In this document: piece by piece, positions 34,401 to 45,624 of the stretch | How positions within the stretch are numbered: the first letter of the stretch is position 1 | How the letters are laid out: each line of letters starts with the position of its first letter | Assembly: GCA_009746045.1 (NCBI GenBank) | Contig: RPFO01000080.1 | Location: 10,285,513 to 10,349,512 of the forward strand | Length of the DNA stretch: 64,000 bases | Source of the DNA: Mesostigma viride | Lineage: Eukaryota; Streptophyta; Mesostigmatophyceae; Mesostigmatales; Mesostigmataceae | Direction of reading: 5' to 3' | Program-made: the position numbers and the translations under genes | Notes under the pieces: generated by a model | What the model was told of the DNA's origin: nothing | Databases searched by the model: none | What the model saw: only the letters and a program-made list of their open reading frames with translations

Positions 34401-37400
34401 TAATTACATACTTGCCATTCATGTACGTAGACGGGCCATGGAGACACCATGGGAGCCTGAATCCTCATCATTTACTATTCCTTGACATCCATGTACGTAG
34501 ACGGGCCATGATGACACCATGGGAGCCTGAATCCTCCTCATTTACTATTCCTTGACATCCATGTACGTAGACGGGCCATGATGACACCATGGGAGCCTGA
34601 ATCCTCCTCATTAATTACATAAATGCCAACCATGTACGTAGACGGGCCATGATGACACCATGGGAGCCTGAATCCTCATCATTACTTACATAAAGGCCAT
34701 CCATGTACGTAGGCCAGCCATGGAGACACCATGGGAGCCTGAATCCTCCTCATTAATTACATAAATGCCAACCATGTACGTAGACAAGCCATGATGACAC
34801 CATGGGAGCCTAAATACTCATCATTTACTATTCCTTGACATCCATGTACGTGGACGGGCCATGATGACACCATGGGAGCCTGAATCCTCATGATTTACTA
34901 TTCCTTGACATCCATGTACGTAGGCCAGCCATGGAGACACCATGGGAGCCTGAATCCTCCTCATGAATTACATACATGCCATCCATGTACGTAGACAAGC
35001 CATGATGACACCATGGGAGCCTGAATCCTCATCATTAACTACATACATGCCATCCATGTACGTAGACGGGCCATGGAGACACCATGGGAGCCTGAATCCT
35101 CATCATTAATTACATAAATGCCATCCATGTACGTAGACAAGCCATGATGACACCATGGGAGCCTGAATCCTCATCATTAATTACATAAATGCCATCCATG
35201 TACGTAGACGGGCCATGATGACACCATGGGAGCCTGAATCCTCATCATTAACTACATACATGCCATCCATGTACGTACACGGGCCATGATGACACCATGG
35301 GAGCCTAAATCCTCCTCATTTTTTTTTTCTTTGACATCCATGTACGTAGACGGGCCATGATGACACCATGGGAGCCTGAATCCTCATCATTAATTACATA
35401 AATGACATCCATGTACGTAGACGGGCCATGATGACACCATGGGAGCCTGAATCCTCCTCATTAATTACATAAATGCCAACCATGTACGTAGACAAGCCAT
35501 GATGACACCATGGGAGCCTGAATCCTCATAATTTACTATTCCTGGACATCCATGTACGTAGGCCAGCCATGATGACACCAATGGAGCCTGAATCCTCTTC
35601 ATTTTTTTTATGAGAGGATTCAGGTTACATAAATGCCAACCATGTACGTAGACAAGCCATGATGACACCAATGGACTCAGCCTGAATCCTCATCATTAAT
35701 TACATAAATGCCATCCATGTACGTAGACGGGCCATGATGACACCATGGGAGCCTGAATCCTCATCATTAACTACATACATGCCATCCATGTACGTACACG
35801 GGCCATGATGACACCATGGGAGCCTGAATCCTCCTCATTAATTACATACTTGCCATTCATGTACGTAGACGGGCCATGGAGACACCATGGGAGCCTGAAT
35901 CCTCATCATTAATTACATAAATGCCATCCATGTACGTAGACAAGCCATGATGACACCATGGGAGCCTGAATCCTCATCATTATATACAAAAATGCCATCC
36001 ATGTACGTAGACGGGCCATGATGACCCCATGGGAGCCTGAATCCTCATCATTAATTACATAAATGCCATTCATGTACGTAGGCCAGCCATGATGACACCA
36101 TGGGAGCCTGAATCCTCATCATTAATTACATACTTGCCATTCATGTACGTAGACGGGCCATGGAGACACCATGGGAGCCTGAATCCTCATCATTTACTAT
36201 TCCTTGACATCCATGTACGTAGACGGGCCATGATGACACCATGGGAGCCTGAATCCTCCTCATTAATTACATAAATGCCAACCATGTACGTAGACAAGCC
36301 ATGATGGCACCATGGGAGCCTGAATACTCATCATTTACTATTCCTTGACATCCATGTACGTGGACGGGCCATGATGACACCATGGGAGCCTGAATCCTCA
36401 TGATTTACTATTCCTTGACATCCATGTACGTAGGCCAGCCATGGAGACACCATGGGAGCCTGAATCCTCCTCATTAATTACATACATGCCATCCATGTAC
36501 GTAGACAAGCCATGATGACACCATGGGAGCCTGAATCCTCATCATTAACTACATACATGCCATCCATGTACGTAGACGGGCCATGGAGACACCATGGGAG
36601 CCTGAATCCTCATCATTAATTACATAAATGCCATCCATGTACGTAGACAAGCCATGATGACACCATGGGAGCCTGAATCCTCATCATTAATTACATAAAT
36701 GCCATCCATGTACGTAGACGGGCCATGATGACCCCATGGGAGCCTGAATCCTCATCACTAACTACATACATGCCATCCATGTACGTACACGGGCCATGAT
36801 GACACCATGGGAGCCTAAATCCTCCTCATTTTTTTTTTCTTTGACATCCATGTACGTAGACGGGCCATGATGACACCATGGGAGCCTGAATCCTCATCAT
36901 TAATTACATAAATGACATCCATGTACGTAGACGGGCCATGATGACACCAATGGAGCCTGAATCCTCCTCATTAATTACATAAATGCCAACCATGTACGTA
37001 GACAAGCCATGATGACACCATGGGAGCCTGAATCCTCATAATTTACTATTCCTGGACATCCATGTACGTAGGCCAGCCATGATGACACCAATGGAGCCTG
37101 AATCCTCTTCATTTTTTTTATGAGAGGATTCAGGTTACATAAATGCCAACCATGTACGTAGACAAGCCATGATGACACCATGGGAGCCTGAATCCTCATC
37201 ATTAATTACATAAATGCCATCCATGTACGTAGACGGGCCATGATGACACCATGGGAGCCTGAATCCTCATCATTAACTACATACATGCCATCCATGTACG
37301 TACACGGGCCATGATGACACCATGGGAGCCTGAATCCTCCTCATTAATTACATACTTGCCATTCATGTACGTAGACGGGCCATGGAGACACCATGGGAGC

Positions 37401-39683
37401 CTGAATCCTCATCATTAATTACATAAATGCCATCCATGTACGTAGACAAGCCATGATGACACCATGGGAGCCTGAATCCTCATCATTATATACAAAAATG
37501 CCATCCATGTACGTAGACGGGCCATGATGACCCATGGGAGCCTGAATCCTCATCATTAATTACATAAATGCCATTCATGTACGTAGGCCAGCCATGATGA
37601 CACCATGGGAGCCTGAATCCTCATCATTAATTACATACTTGCCATTCATGTACGTAGACGGGCCATGGAGACACCATGGGAGCCTGAATCCTCATCATTT
37701 ACTATTCCTTGACATCCATGTACGTAGACGGGCCATGATGACACCATGGGAGCCTGAATCCTCATCATTTACTATTCCTTGACATCCATGTACGTAGACG
37801 GGCCATGATGACACCATGGGAGCCTGAATCCTCCTCATTAATTACATAAATGCCAACCATGTACGTAGACGGGCCATGATGACACCATGGGAGCCTGAAT
37901 CCTCATCATTACTTACATAAAGGCCATCCATGTACGTAGGCCAGCCATGGAGACACCATGGGAGCCTGAATCCTCCTCATTAATTACATAAATGCCAACC
38001 ATGTACGTAGACAAGCCATGATGACCCATGGGAGCCTGAATCCTCATCATTATATACAAAAATGCCATCCATGTACGTAGACGGGCCATGATGACACCAT
38101 GGGAGCCTGAATCCTCATCATTAATTACATAAATGCCATTCATGTACGTAGGCCAGCCATGATGACACCATGGGAGCCTGAATCCTCATCATTAATTACA
38201 TACTTGCCATTCATGTACGTAGAAGGACCATGGAGACACCATGGCCGGGAGCCTGAATCCTCATCATTTACTATTCCTTGACATCCATGTACGTAGACGG
38301 GCCATGATGACACCATGGGAGCCTGAATCCTCATCATTACTTACATACATGCCATCCATGTACGTAGACGGGCCATGATGACACCATGGGAGCCTAAATC
38401 CCCCTCATTAATTACATAAATGCCATCCATGTACGTAGGCCAGCCATGGAGACACCATGGGAGCCTGAATCCTCCTCATTAATTACATAAATGCCAACCA
38501 TGTACGTAGACAAGCCATGATGACCCATGGGAGCCTGAATCCTCATCATTAATTACATAAATGCCATCCATGTACGTAGACAAGCCATGATGACACCATG
38601 GGAGCCTGAATCCTCATCATTATATACAAAAATGCCATCCATGTACGTAGACGGGCCATGATGACCCATGGGAGCCTGAATCCTCATCATTAATTACATA
38701 AATGCCATTCATGTACGTAGGCCAGCCATGATGACACCATGGGAGCCTGAATCCTCCTCATTAATTACATAAATGCCAACCATGTACGTAGACAAGCCAT
38801 GATGACACCATGGGAGCCTGAATCCTCATCATTTACTTTTCCTTGACATCCATGTACGTACACGGGCCATGATGACACCATGGGAGCCTGAATCCTCATC
38901 ATTAATTACATAAATGCCAACCATGTACGTAGACGGGCCATGATGACACCATGGAGCCTGAATCCTCATCATTTACTTTTCCTTGACATCCATGTACGTA
39001 GACGGGCCATGATGACACCATGGGAGCCTGAATCCTCATCATTAATAACATAAATGCCATCCATGTACGTAGGCCAGCCATGATGACACCATGGGAGCCT
39101 AAATCCTACTCATTAATTACATAAATGCCAACCATGTACGTAGACAAGCCATGATGACACCATGGGAGCCTGAATCCTAATCATTAATTACATATACATG
39201 CCATCCATGTACGTAGACGGGCCATGATGACACCATGGGAGCCTGAATCCTCATCATTATATACAAAATGCCATCCATGTACGTACACGGGCAATGATGA
39301 CACCATGGGAGCCTGAATCCTCATCATTAATTACATAAATGCCATTCATGTACGTAGGCCAGCCATGGAGACACCATGGGAGCCTGAATCCTCCTCATTA
39401 ATTACATACATGCCATCCATGTACGTAGACAGCCATGATGACCCATGGGAGCCTGAATCCTCATCATTTTTTTTTCTTTGACATCCATGTACGTAGACGG
39501 GCCATGATGACACCATGGGAGCCTGAATCCTCATCATTAATTACATAAATGACATCCATGTACGTAGACGGGCCATGATGACACCATGGGAGCCTGAATC
39601 CTCATCATTAATTACATACATGCCATCCATGTACGTACACGGGCCATGATGACACCATGGGAGCCTGAATCCTCCTCATTAAT
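22472..39683. repeat. ~71-bp satellite array with higher-order structure
   Basis: About 240 head-to-tail monomers near 71 bp. Core words: CCATGTACGTAGACGGGCC, ATGATGACACCATGGGAGCC, TGAATCCTCATCATTAATTA. Variants alternate at fixed places: GACGGGCC, GACAAGCC or GGCCAGCC; TTAATTACATAAATGCC or TTACTATTCCTTGACATCC; ATGATGACACC or ATGGAGACACC. Long segments recur almost exactly with offsets of about 3010 bp (22.8-25.7 kb onto 25.8-28.7 kb) and 4571 bp (25.9-30.4 kb onto 30.4-34.9 kb), and about 1510 bp near 35.5-37.6 kb. Open frames of 60-84 codons repeating through the array are by-products. The size and structure would fit centromeric or pericentromeric satellite, which I cannot test here. Confidence 0.95.
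24069..24108. repeat. Fold-back monomer junction (recurrent)
   Basis: CTGAATCCTCTTCAT, a T run, then ATGAGAGGATTCAG: a hairpin-capable inversion inside the satellite. The same junction recurs near 25577, 27078, 28587, 31650, 33158, 35590 and 37098 and, in variant form, near 45896, marking the copies of the higher-order unit. Confidence 0.85.
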
Positions 39684-40165
39684 AGTTGCAAATAAATGGA
39701 ATGCGATGTAAATCAGAAAGCATGAAATGAACGTTGTGTTTATTGTTCTCATACGTTATTGTCGTTGCTGCATAATTCGTCTTCGTTGCGCATATATTCT
39801 ATTGCGCTTGGCACCTTTATCAGTCTTGCTGAATATCCTACGTGGACATGCATTCCGTGTAGTTCAGTGCATGCCGCGTGTTAGATACTTCTAGAATCCT
39901 CTAGGAGGTACCAAGGCAGATGCGCATACATAATAGGCCGATAGTCGGCTCAGTCCTATTGACAGTACTACACCGGCCCTTGACCAGCCGGTGACGTGGA
40001 GGCCTGGGAGACGCCCACATATTCTACGTGGCGTTATCCCATTGGCGAGTACTAGTGAAGTACAGCCATTGGCCCAATACTACAATAAAGTATATTGTAG
40101 TAATCTGTACAAGATCCTCTATCTCTGAGGACCCATGTGGACCCTAGATGGGTCTCCAACCAACT
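39684..40165 (-). repeat. Copia LTR, left (3' in element orientation)
   Basis: 482 bp, AGTTGCAAATAAATGG to GGTCTCCAACCAACT; matches 45143-45624 with few differences (for example TTTATCAG versus TTCATCAG). Confidence 0.9.
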
Positions 40166-40433
40166 CCAGCCATTCTTTCCCTTGTGAAAGTGATAAGGCT
40201 TAGATGTATTCATTGATGTTCGGCCGCACCTGGCCAGTTCACTTTCACATATGTGGGCAATGGGGACTCACTTGGGTCTTATGGAGTTTGCATCTCATCA
40301 TTGCATGGTTGGTGTAACCTGCTGTAGGGAAAACCCAAATCTGAAGGAAAACCTCTTCTCCAGAGAGGACAAAACCTCCAGGGGGATAAAAACCTACAGG
40401 AGGAGCATTAGGCTCAGGCTCCCAGATTACTCC

Positions 40434-42485
40434 TCATGACAAGGGTTTCCCAGCCATCATGGACCGCAGCAACTGGTACCCATTAAGGGCCAGTCGTGGA
40501 AGCTTGGTCATAGCATCAGCAGGATTTGAGTGTCCTGGCAGATGTATGGTTATACAGTGGCTGGACAACTCCTTTGCCACAAGGTAGTCCAAGTCAGTAG
40601 TAGTGGCCCTCTCATTCTTGATAAAAGAGACCACGGGCTTATTATCACAATAAACCCTGACATCAATCACGGGTTGAGGTCTTATCTGACTCAGACACCA
40701 TAAGAGTAGCTCTCTTATGTATATGGCATCGCGAATGCACATGGCGTATGCCCTGCACTCAGCGGTGTCAATGCCAGCAAACCGCCTCCTCTGAAGGTTA
40801 CTGGACCAGTATACCAACGAGGGCTGTTTGCCTTCATTCCTGATGGTGATCAGGCATCCGGCTCTGGCACCAATCTTGTTGGCAGATCTAGACTCTTGGC
40901 TAGCATCTGTGTAGGCGTCTATGATGATGCGCCCATGCCAGTCTACACCGGACAACACCAAGTCAGGAGATTCATTGAGGCAGCTCTCCAGGCGCCTCCT
41001 TCCTTCTCCTACAACAACAGAGTCTGGCATCCTACTCTGTACTGCCAGGTCAGGGTTAGTTGTGGCAGCCAGCCAACCCAGTTGACCTTTAACCGTAGGG
41101 GCATTCTCCTCAGTTACTCTCTTGGGCAACTGAGTTATTACTTTTTCTTTATACCCCTTCGCCGATTGCAGCTTAAGATGCCATCCTTTGTCATCCTGGA
41201 AAAGGGTACAGCCAATGCCACAGTAAGGTACCTGGCTGTTTTTACTAAACCATGCTCTGGTACCAATAGGGGACTTGTCATTGAGCCTTTTATAGGTCTC
41301 ATTCAACCATCCCTTGGGACCAATGCGTTGCATATCATCTCCATGTAAGGTAGCCCAGGTGGGTTGTCCTTTGGATTGCCCCACAAAGAGACAATAAGCA
41401 AGATGAGATTGTTGCATCTGACATCTCTCCTGGATGGCAGGAGCAATGGTTTCATACCAGATGACTGGACTGCTGACCAGTCCTTCCCAGCCCACTTTAG
41501 GCTGCATGTAGGGATGACCTACTTCAGCTATCCAGCATGCTGGGGTCTTAACACAACAGGGTCTTTGAGCTTGCCAAGTGGCTCTGGCCACCTGAGGATC
41601 ACCATGCAAAAAGGCCCTGGTGAAGTCATCAATTTCTGCTCCATAATCCAAGCCATAGTCCAAAGCACCAAGGTACAGACTAAGAATAAGCCTGAGAACA
41701 GGATGTGACAGGCCAGGAGTGTACAGCTCCTCCTTATCAAAGTCTGTAGTACCATGGAACTGGGTCACGACTGGACGTGCGTTTGGTATGGGAGGCTCAC
41801 CAAGCTTGCTCTTCATCTTGCATACAAAACGCAACTGAAGCATTTGAGCATTGGGTGGAGGTTCTGAAATGCCTTCAAAAACATCCAGCGTTTGCCACTC
41901 CTGGAGCGCACGCGCCAATGCTACTCGCCAGGCCTCAAGGCCAGCGAAAGTGTGACAATCCAGGTCTACATCATCAAAGGACATGGGGCTATGAGCAGCA
42001 AATGACCTTTTTGTGAGACCAAGAGAAGTCACACTGAGCTGGGCGGGTTCTACCAGCTCAGAAGCTGGGGGTATATCCCTTCCCCATTCTGCTCCTTTTA
42101 TTGAACCGACACAGGCGGTCTTCCAATTTGCCTTCTGGAACATTTCAAGAGGCAAGAGACATCTGAATGATTCCAGAGGAATTGGGTCACAATGGGTTTT
42201 TAGGAGACTCTTTGTGTTATTGGGGCCATCAACAATGGTAACACCGGGAGTCACCAAGAATGGCTGGCCAATGAGAGTGGGTCCCTTATAGCCATCAACA
42301 ACACAAAGTGTCAAAGACTCACCCAAGAATGGGATAGTGATATTCCCAAGAACTTGATGATCAGTGTTACCCGCAAAGTCTTGGACAATAGTCCATGGAC
42401 TGGGTTCAAGGGAATACTTATCCAGCAAAGCATTAAAGGGCGAGGTGACAGAGACCTCTGCTTTGGAGACCCATCTAGGGTCCAC
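40434..42485 (-). CDS. Copia-type pol fragment: reverse transcriptase and RNase H
   Basis: 683 codons. The first ~90 residues (GNITIPFLGESLTLCVVDGY, LIGQPFLV) look like the end of a retropepsin-like region. RT occupies about 214-400: ARPVVTQFHGTTDFDKEELYTP, AEIDDFTRAFLHGD (283-296, first catalytic Asp) and WATLHGDDM (second, HGDD at 381-384, where YVDD is usual). RNase H spans about 520-670 with DAYTDAS, the Glu of TAECRAYA, YCDNKPVV and GHSNPADAMTK, the Copia arrangement. In an active element it copies the RNA into DNA. There is no integrase between protease-like and RT parts, unlike normal Copia order gag-PR-IN-RT-RH, so this is a deletion product. The first codons derive from the adjoining inverted LTR, so the start is accidental. 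The stop lies shortly before the left LTR. Confidence 0.85.
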   Translation of the reverse strand: MDPRWVSKAEVSVTSPFNALLDKYSLEPSPWTIVQDFAGNTDHQVLGNITIPFLGESLTLCVVDGYKGPTLIGQPFLVTPGVTIVDGPNNTKSLLKTHCDPIPLESFRCLLPLEMFQKANWKTACVGSIKGAEWGRDIPPASELVEPAQLSVTSLGLTKRSFAAHSPMSFDDVDLDCHTFAGLEAWRVALARALQEWQTLDVFEGISEPPPNAQMLQLRFVCKMKSKLGEPPIPNARPVVTQFHGTTDFDKEELYTPGLSHPVLRLILSLYLGALDYGLDYGAEIDDFTRAFLHGDPQVARATWQAQRPCCVKTPACWIAEVGHPYMQPKVGWEGLVSSPVIWYETIAPAIQERCQMQQSHLAYCLFVGQSKGQPTWATLHGDDMQRIGPKGWLNETYKRLNDKSPIGTRAWFSKNSQVPYCGIGCTLFQDDKGWHLKLQSAKGYKEKVITQLPKRVTEENAPTVKGQLGWLAATTNPDLAVQSRMPDSVVVGEGRRRLESCLNESPDLVLSGVDWHGRIIIDAYTDASQESRSANKIGARAGCLITIRNEGKQPSLVYWSSNLQRRRFAGIDTAECRAYAMCIRDAIYIRELLLWCLSQIRPQPVIDVRVYCDNKPVVSFIKNERATTTDLDYLVAKELSSHCITIHLPGHSNPADAMTKLPRLALNGYQLLRSMMAGKPLS

Positions 42486-42938
42486 ATGGGTCCTCAGAGA
42501 TAGAGGATCTTGTACAGATTACTACAATATACTTTATTGTAGTATTGGGCCAATGGCTGTACTTCACTAGTACTCGCCAATGGGATAACGCCACGTAGAA
42601 TATGTGGGCGTCTCCCAGGCCTCCACGTCACCGGCTGGTCAAGGGCCGGTGTAGTACTGTCAATAGGACTGAGCCGACTATCGGCCTATTATGTATGCGC
42701 ATCTGCCTTGGTACCTCCTAGAGGATTCTAGAAGTATCTAACACGCGGCATGCACTGAACTACACGGAATGCATGTCCACGTAGGATATTCAGCAAGACT
42801 GATGAAGGTGCCAAGCGCAATAGAATATATGCGCAACGAAGACGAATTATGCAGCAACGACAATAACGTATGAGAACAATAAACACAACGTTCATTTCAT
42901 GCTTTCTGATTTACATCGCATTCCATTTATTTGCAACT
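42463..42938 (+). repeat. Internal Copia LTR copy, inverted relative to the other three
   Basis: TTGGAGACCCATC... to ...TTTATTTGCAACT, the reverse complement of the outer LTRs, lacking only about six terminal bases at its left end. Confidence 0.9.
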
Positions 42939-43272
42939 TGTATTCATTGATGTTCGGCCGCACCTGGCCAGTTCACTTTCACATATGTGGGCAATGGGGA
43001 CTCACTTGGGTCTTATGGAGTTTGCATCTCATCATTGCATGGTTGGTGTAACCTGCTGTAGGGAAAACCCAAATCTGAAGGAAAACCTCTTCTCCAGAGA
43101 GGACAAAACCTCCAGGGGGATAAAAACCTACAGGAGGAGCATTAGGCTCAGGCTCCCAGATTACTCCTCATGACAAGGGTTTCCCAGCCATCATGGACCG
43201 CAGCAACTGGTACCCATTGCCCACATATGTGAAAGTGAACTGGCCAGGTGCGGCCGAACATCAATGAATACA
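42939..43272. repeat. Fold-back segment from the element's 3' internal region
   Basis: 42939-43218 repeats about 40206-40485 (TGTATTCATTGATGTTCGGC ... ACTGGTACCCATT). It then turns back: 43219-43272 is the reverse complement of the start of the same segment. The turn occurs at CCCATT, shared by both arms. Confidence 0.85.
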
Positions 43273-43758
43273 AGTTGCAAATAAATGGAATGCGATGTAA
43301 ATCAGAAAGCATGAAATGAACGTTGTGTTTATTGTTCTCATACGTTATTGTCGTTGCTGCATAATTCGTCTTCGTTGCGCATATATTCTATTGCGCTTGG
43401 CACCTTCATCAGTCTTGCTGAATATCCTACGTGGACATGCATTCCGTGTAGTTCAGTGCAATGATGCCGCGTGTTAGATACTTCTAGAATCCTCTAGGAG
43501 GTACCAAGGCAGATGCGCATACATAATAGGCCGATAGTCGGCTCAGTCCTATTGACAGTACTACACCGGCCCTTGACCAGCCGGTGACGTGGAGGCCTGG
43601 GAGACGCCCACATATTCTACGTGGCGTTATCCCATTGGCGAGTACTAGTGAAGTACAGCCATTGGCCCAATACTACAATAAAGTATATTGTAGTAATCTG
43701 TACAAGATCCTCTATCTCTGAGGACCCATGTGGACCCTAGATGGGTCTCCAACCAACT
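43273..43758 (-). repeat. Internal Copia LTR copy, same orientation as outer LTRs
   Basis: 486 bp; differs from the outer LTRs mainly by a 4-bp insertion in GTGCAATGATGCCGCG. Confidence 0.9.
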
Positions 43759-44131
43759 ATATCATCTCCATGTAAGGTAGCCCAGGTGGGTTGTCCTTTG
43801 GATTGCCCCACAAAGAGACAATAAGCAAGATGAAGAGCAAGCTTGGCGAGCCTCCCATACCAAACGCACGTCCAGTCGTGACCCAGTTCCATGGTACTAC
43901 AGACTTTGATAAGGAGGAGCTGTACACTCCTGGCCTGTCACATCCTGTTCTCAGGCTTATTCTTAGTCTGTACCTTGGTGCTTTGGACTATGGCTTGGAT
44001 TATGGAGCAGAAATTGATGACTTCACCAGGGCCTTTTTGCATGGTGATCCTCAGGTGGCCAGAGCCACTTGGCAAGCTCAAAGACCCTGTTGTGTTAAGA
44101 CCCCAGCATGCTGGATAGCTGAAGTAGGTCA
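43759..44131 (+). pseudogene. Displaced RT fragment, partly inverted
   Basis: 43759-43832 is a direct copy of 41332-41405; from there to 44131 the sequence is the reverse complement of about 41513-41823, so the RT block starting KMKSKLGEPPIPNARPV and including AEIDDFTRAFLHGD is now readable on the plus strand. The switch point shares CAAGATGA between both sources. Not a functional gene. Confidence 0.85.
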
Positions 44132-45129
44132 TTGCCACAAGACTTGCACTTGCGAAAGTAGCAATCCTTAGCCAGATGGTTAGTCCTATTACAGAAAGTG
44201 CAGGGAGGGAAGGACTCAGAATTAGCGACAACCTTACCCTTACATGCGCGGCGTGTGTGCCCGGGCTGCCCGCAGTTGTAGCAGAAGATTTCCCGTTGCT
44301 GCTCCATCACCATGGCGACACGAGGCACCTCCGCGGCACCTCCTTCTCTGGAAACACGGGTTTGATTCGTCAGGAGCTCCTTGAGGTGAGCTCTGCATCG
44401 GTGAGTGTCGCACAGGTAACCGCGGCAGTTGGCGACCAAATTCCGCTTCTCGGATTCGGACAGAGCACAGTTTTGGATCCATCGGAGATTCACCGCCTCG
44501 TCAGGCCACCGGAGCCCCTGCTTCTCCAGCATGTCGTAGTAAGAGTTGAGGTGCTCGATGATGGTCTGCCCGGGCTTCGGCTTTGCATCTACAAATTCCT
44601 CGATCTCGTCGCAGGTTTTGGCAGTGATAGAACGAAGAAAAGTCTCCCTCGCTCGGCGCAGAAACTCGAACGGCGACCACCGCAGACGCTGTGCTCTATC
44701 CAGCAGCGAAATCCACTCTGGGTGGTTTTTCTCGCGGTCTCCCAGCGGGGTTCCACGAAGAAACTCCAGCCAGTCCGGAATGATGTCTCGGTTGCCCGCG
44801 AGCCTGCGGAAAAACGGCCCAAGAGAGCTTACAAAGCGATCCCGGTCTGCTTGAATAGCACCAGGCACCAGCGGGGCTGGAACCCATTTCTTGATTGCCG
44901 ACAGCAGCTTCGCCTCTTGAAGCAAGGTCTCCCGCCGAAGCACTTTATCACGCGCACGCTGGTTGTCACTACTAGTACTTCCCTGCCCGCAGCCCTCCTC
45001 CCGGGGCTGGTCGGACATATTCTTATTGTCATCCCTGTGCTCGCCTGGGCCAGGGTCGACAGAAAATTGAGCCGGTCCGTGCTCACCAGGGCCAGACCTC
45101 TGCTCTGAAAGATTGTCGTCCGAAGACAT
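44095..45129 (-). CDS. Copia-type Gag with two CCHC zinc knuckles, 3' truncated
   Basis: 344 codons from the ATG at 45129 (MSSDDNLSEQ). A longer frame begins at 45150 inside the LTR end and adds seven residues; I prefer 45129 because it lies just past the LTR. The protein has an acidic, disordered N-terminus, a helical gag core (EWISLLDRAQRLRWSPFEFL, a UBN2-like pattern) and two knuckles C-x2-C-x4-H-x4-C at residues 283-296 (CYNCGQPGHTRRAC) and 310-323 (CTFCNRTNHLAKDC), with a third begun at CKSCGN. It would form the virus-like particle and bind element RNA. The last ~12 codons come from inverted pol sequence after the rearrangement at 44131, so the natural end, including the third knuckle and protease, is lost. 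Confidence 0.85.
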   Translation of the reverse strand: MSSDDNLSEQRSGPGEHGPAQFSVDPGPGEHRDDNKNMSDQPREEGCGQGSTSSDNQRARDKVLRRETLLQEAKLLSAIKKWVPAPLVPGAIQADRDRFVSSLGPFFRRLAGNRDIIPDWLEFLRGTPLGDREKNHPEWISLLDRAQRLRWSPFEFLRRARETFLRSITAKTCDEIEEFVDAKPKPGQTIIEHLNSYYDMLEKQGLRWPDEAVNLRWIQNCALSESEKRNLVANCRGYLCDTHRCRAHLKELLTNQTRVSREGGAAEVPRVAMVMEQQREIFCYNCGQPGHTRRACKGKVVANSESFPPCTFCNRTNHLAKDCYFRKCKSCGNDLLQLSSMLGS

Positions 45130-45142
45130 TGCAATGAATACA

Positions 45143-45624
45143 AGTTGCAAATAAATGGAATGCGATGTAAATCAGAAAGCATGAAATGAACGTTGTGTTT
45201 ATTGTTCCCATACGTTATTGTCGTTGCTGCATAATTCGTCTTCGTTGCGCATATATTCTATTGCGCTTGGCACCTTCATCAGTCTTGCTGAATATCCTAC
45301 GTGGACATGCATTCCGTGTAGTTCAGTGCATGCCGCGTGTTAGATACTTCTAGAATCCTCTAGGAGGTACCAAGGCAGATGCGCATACATAATAGGCCGA
45401 TAGTCGGCTCAGTCCTATTGACAGTACTACACCGGCCCTTGACCAGCCGGTGACGTGGAGGCCTGGGAGACGCCCACATATTCTACGTGGCGTTATCCCA
45501 TTGGCGAGTACTAGTGAAGTACAGCCATTGGCCCAATACTACAATAAAGTATATTGTAGTAATCTGTACAAGATCCTCTATCTCTGAGGACCCATGTGGA
45601 CCCTAGATGGGTCTCCAACCAACT
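45143..45624 (-). repeat. Copia LTR, right (5' in element orientation)
   Basis: 482 bp, same ends as the left LTR. The expected primer site next to it (minus strand TTGTATTCATTGCAATG) does not resemble the common initiator-tRNA-Met site, so the primer is unknown. Confidence 0.9.

Larger units (their letters stand above)
39684..45624 (-). mobile_element. Rearranged Copia-type LTR retrotransposon inside the satellite
   Basis: Bounded by 482-bp LTRs (39684-40165, 45143-45624) and by the 5-bp duplication TTAAT (39679-39683, 45625-45629), which is part of the satellite monomer, so it inserted as one unit. Coding direction is minus: gag next to the right LTR, RT-RNase H next to the left LTR, and a purine-rich AAGGGAAAGAATGG before the left LTR on the minus strand. 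The middle is scrambled: an inverted LTR (42463-42938), a direct copy of about 40206-40485 (42939-43218), an inverted piece of the same (43219-43272), another LTR (43273-43758), a direct copy of 41332-41405, then an inverted copy of about 41513-41823. No integrase region is present. LTR ends are AGTTG...CAACT rather than TG...CA. Confidence 0.9.

Noticed and set aside
22472-39683. CRISPR-like array
   Set aside because: Monomers are contiguous and similar throughout, with no unique spacers between constant repeats, and the setting is eukaryotic.
40251-40439. Small proteins at 40251-40439 and 42931-43173
   Set aside because: Opposite strand of Copia 3' internal sequence and its copy; not conserved genes.
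44176-45108. 310-codon plus-strand frame
   Set aside because: Antisense of Gag, whose zinc knuckles clearly define the coding strand.
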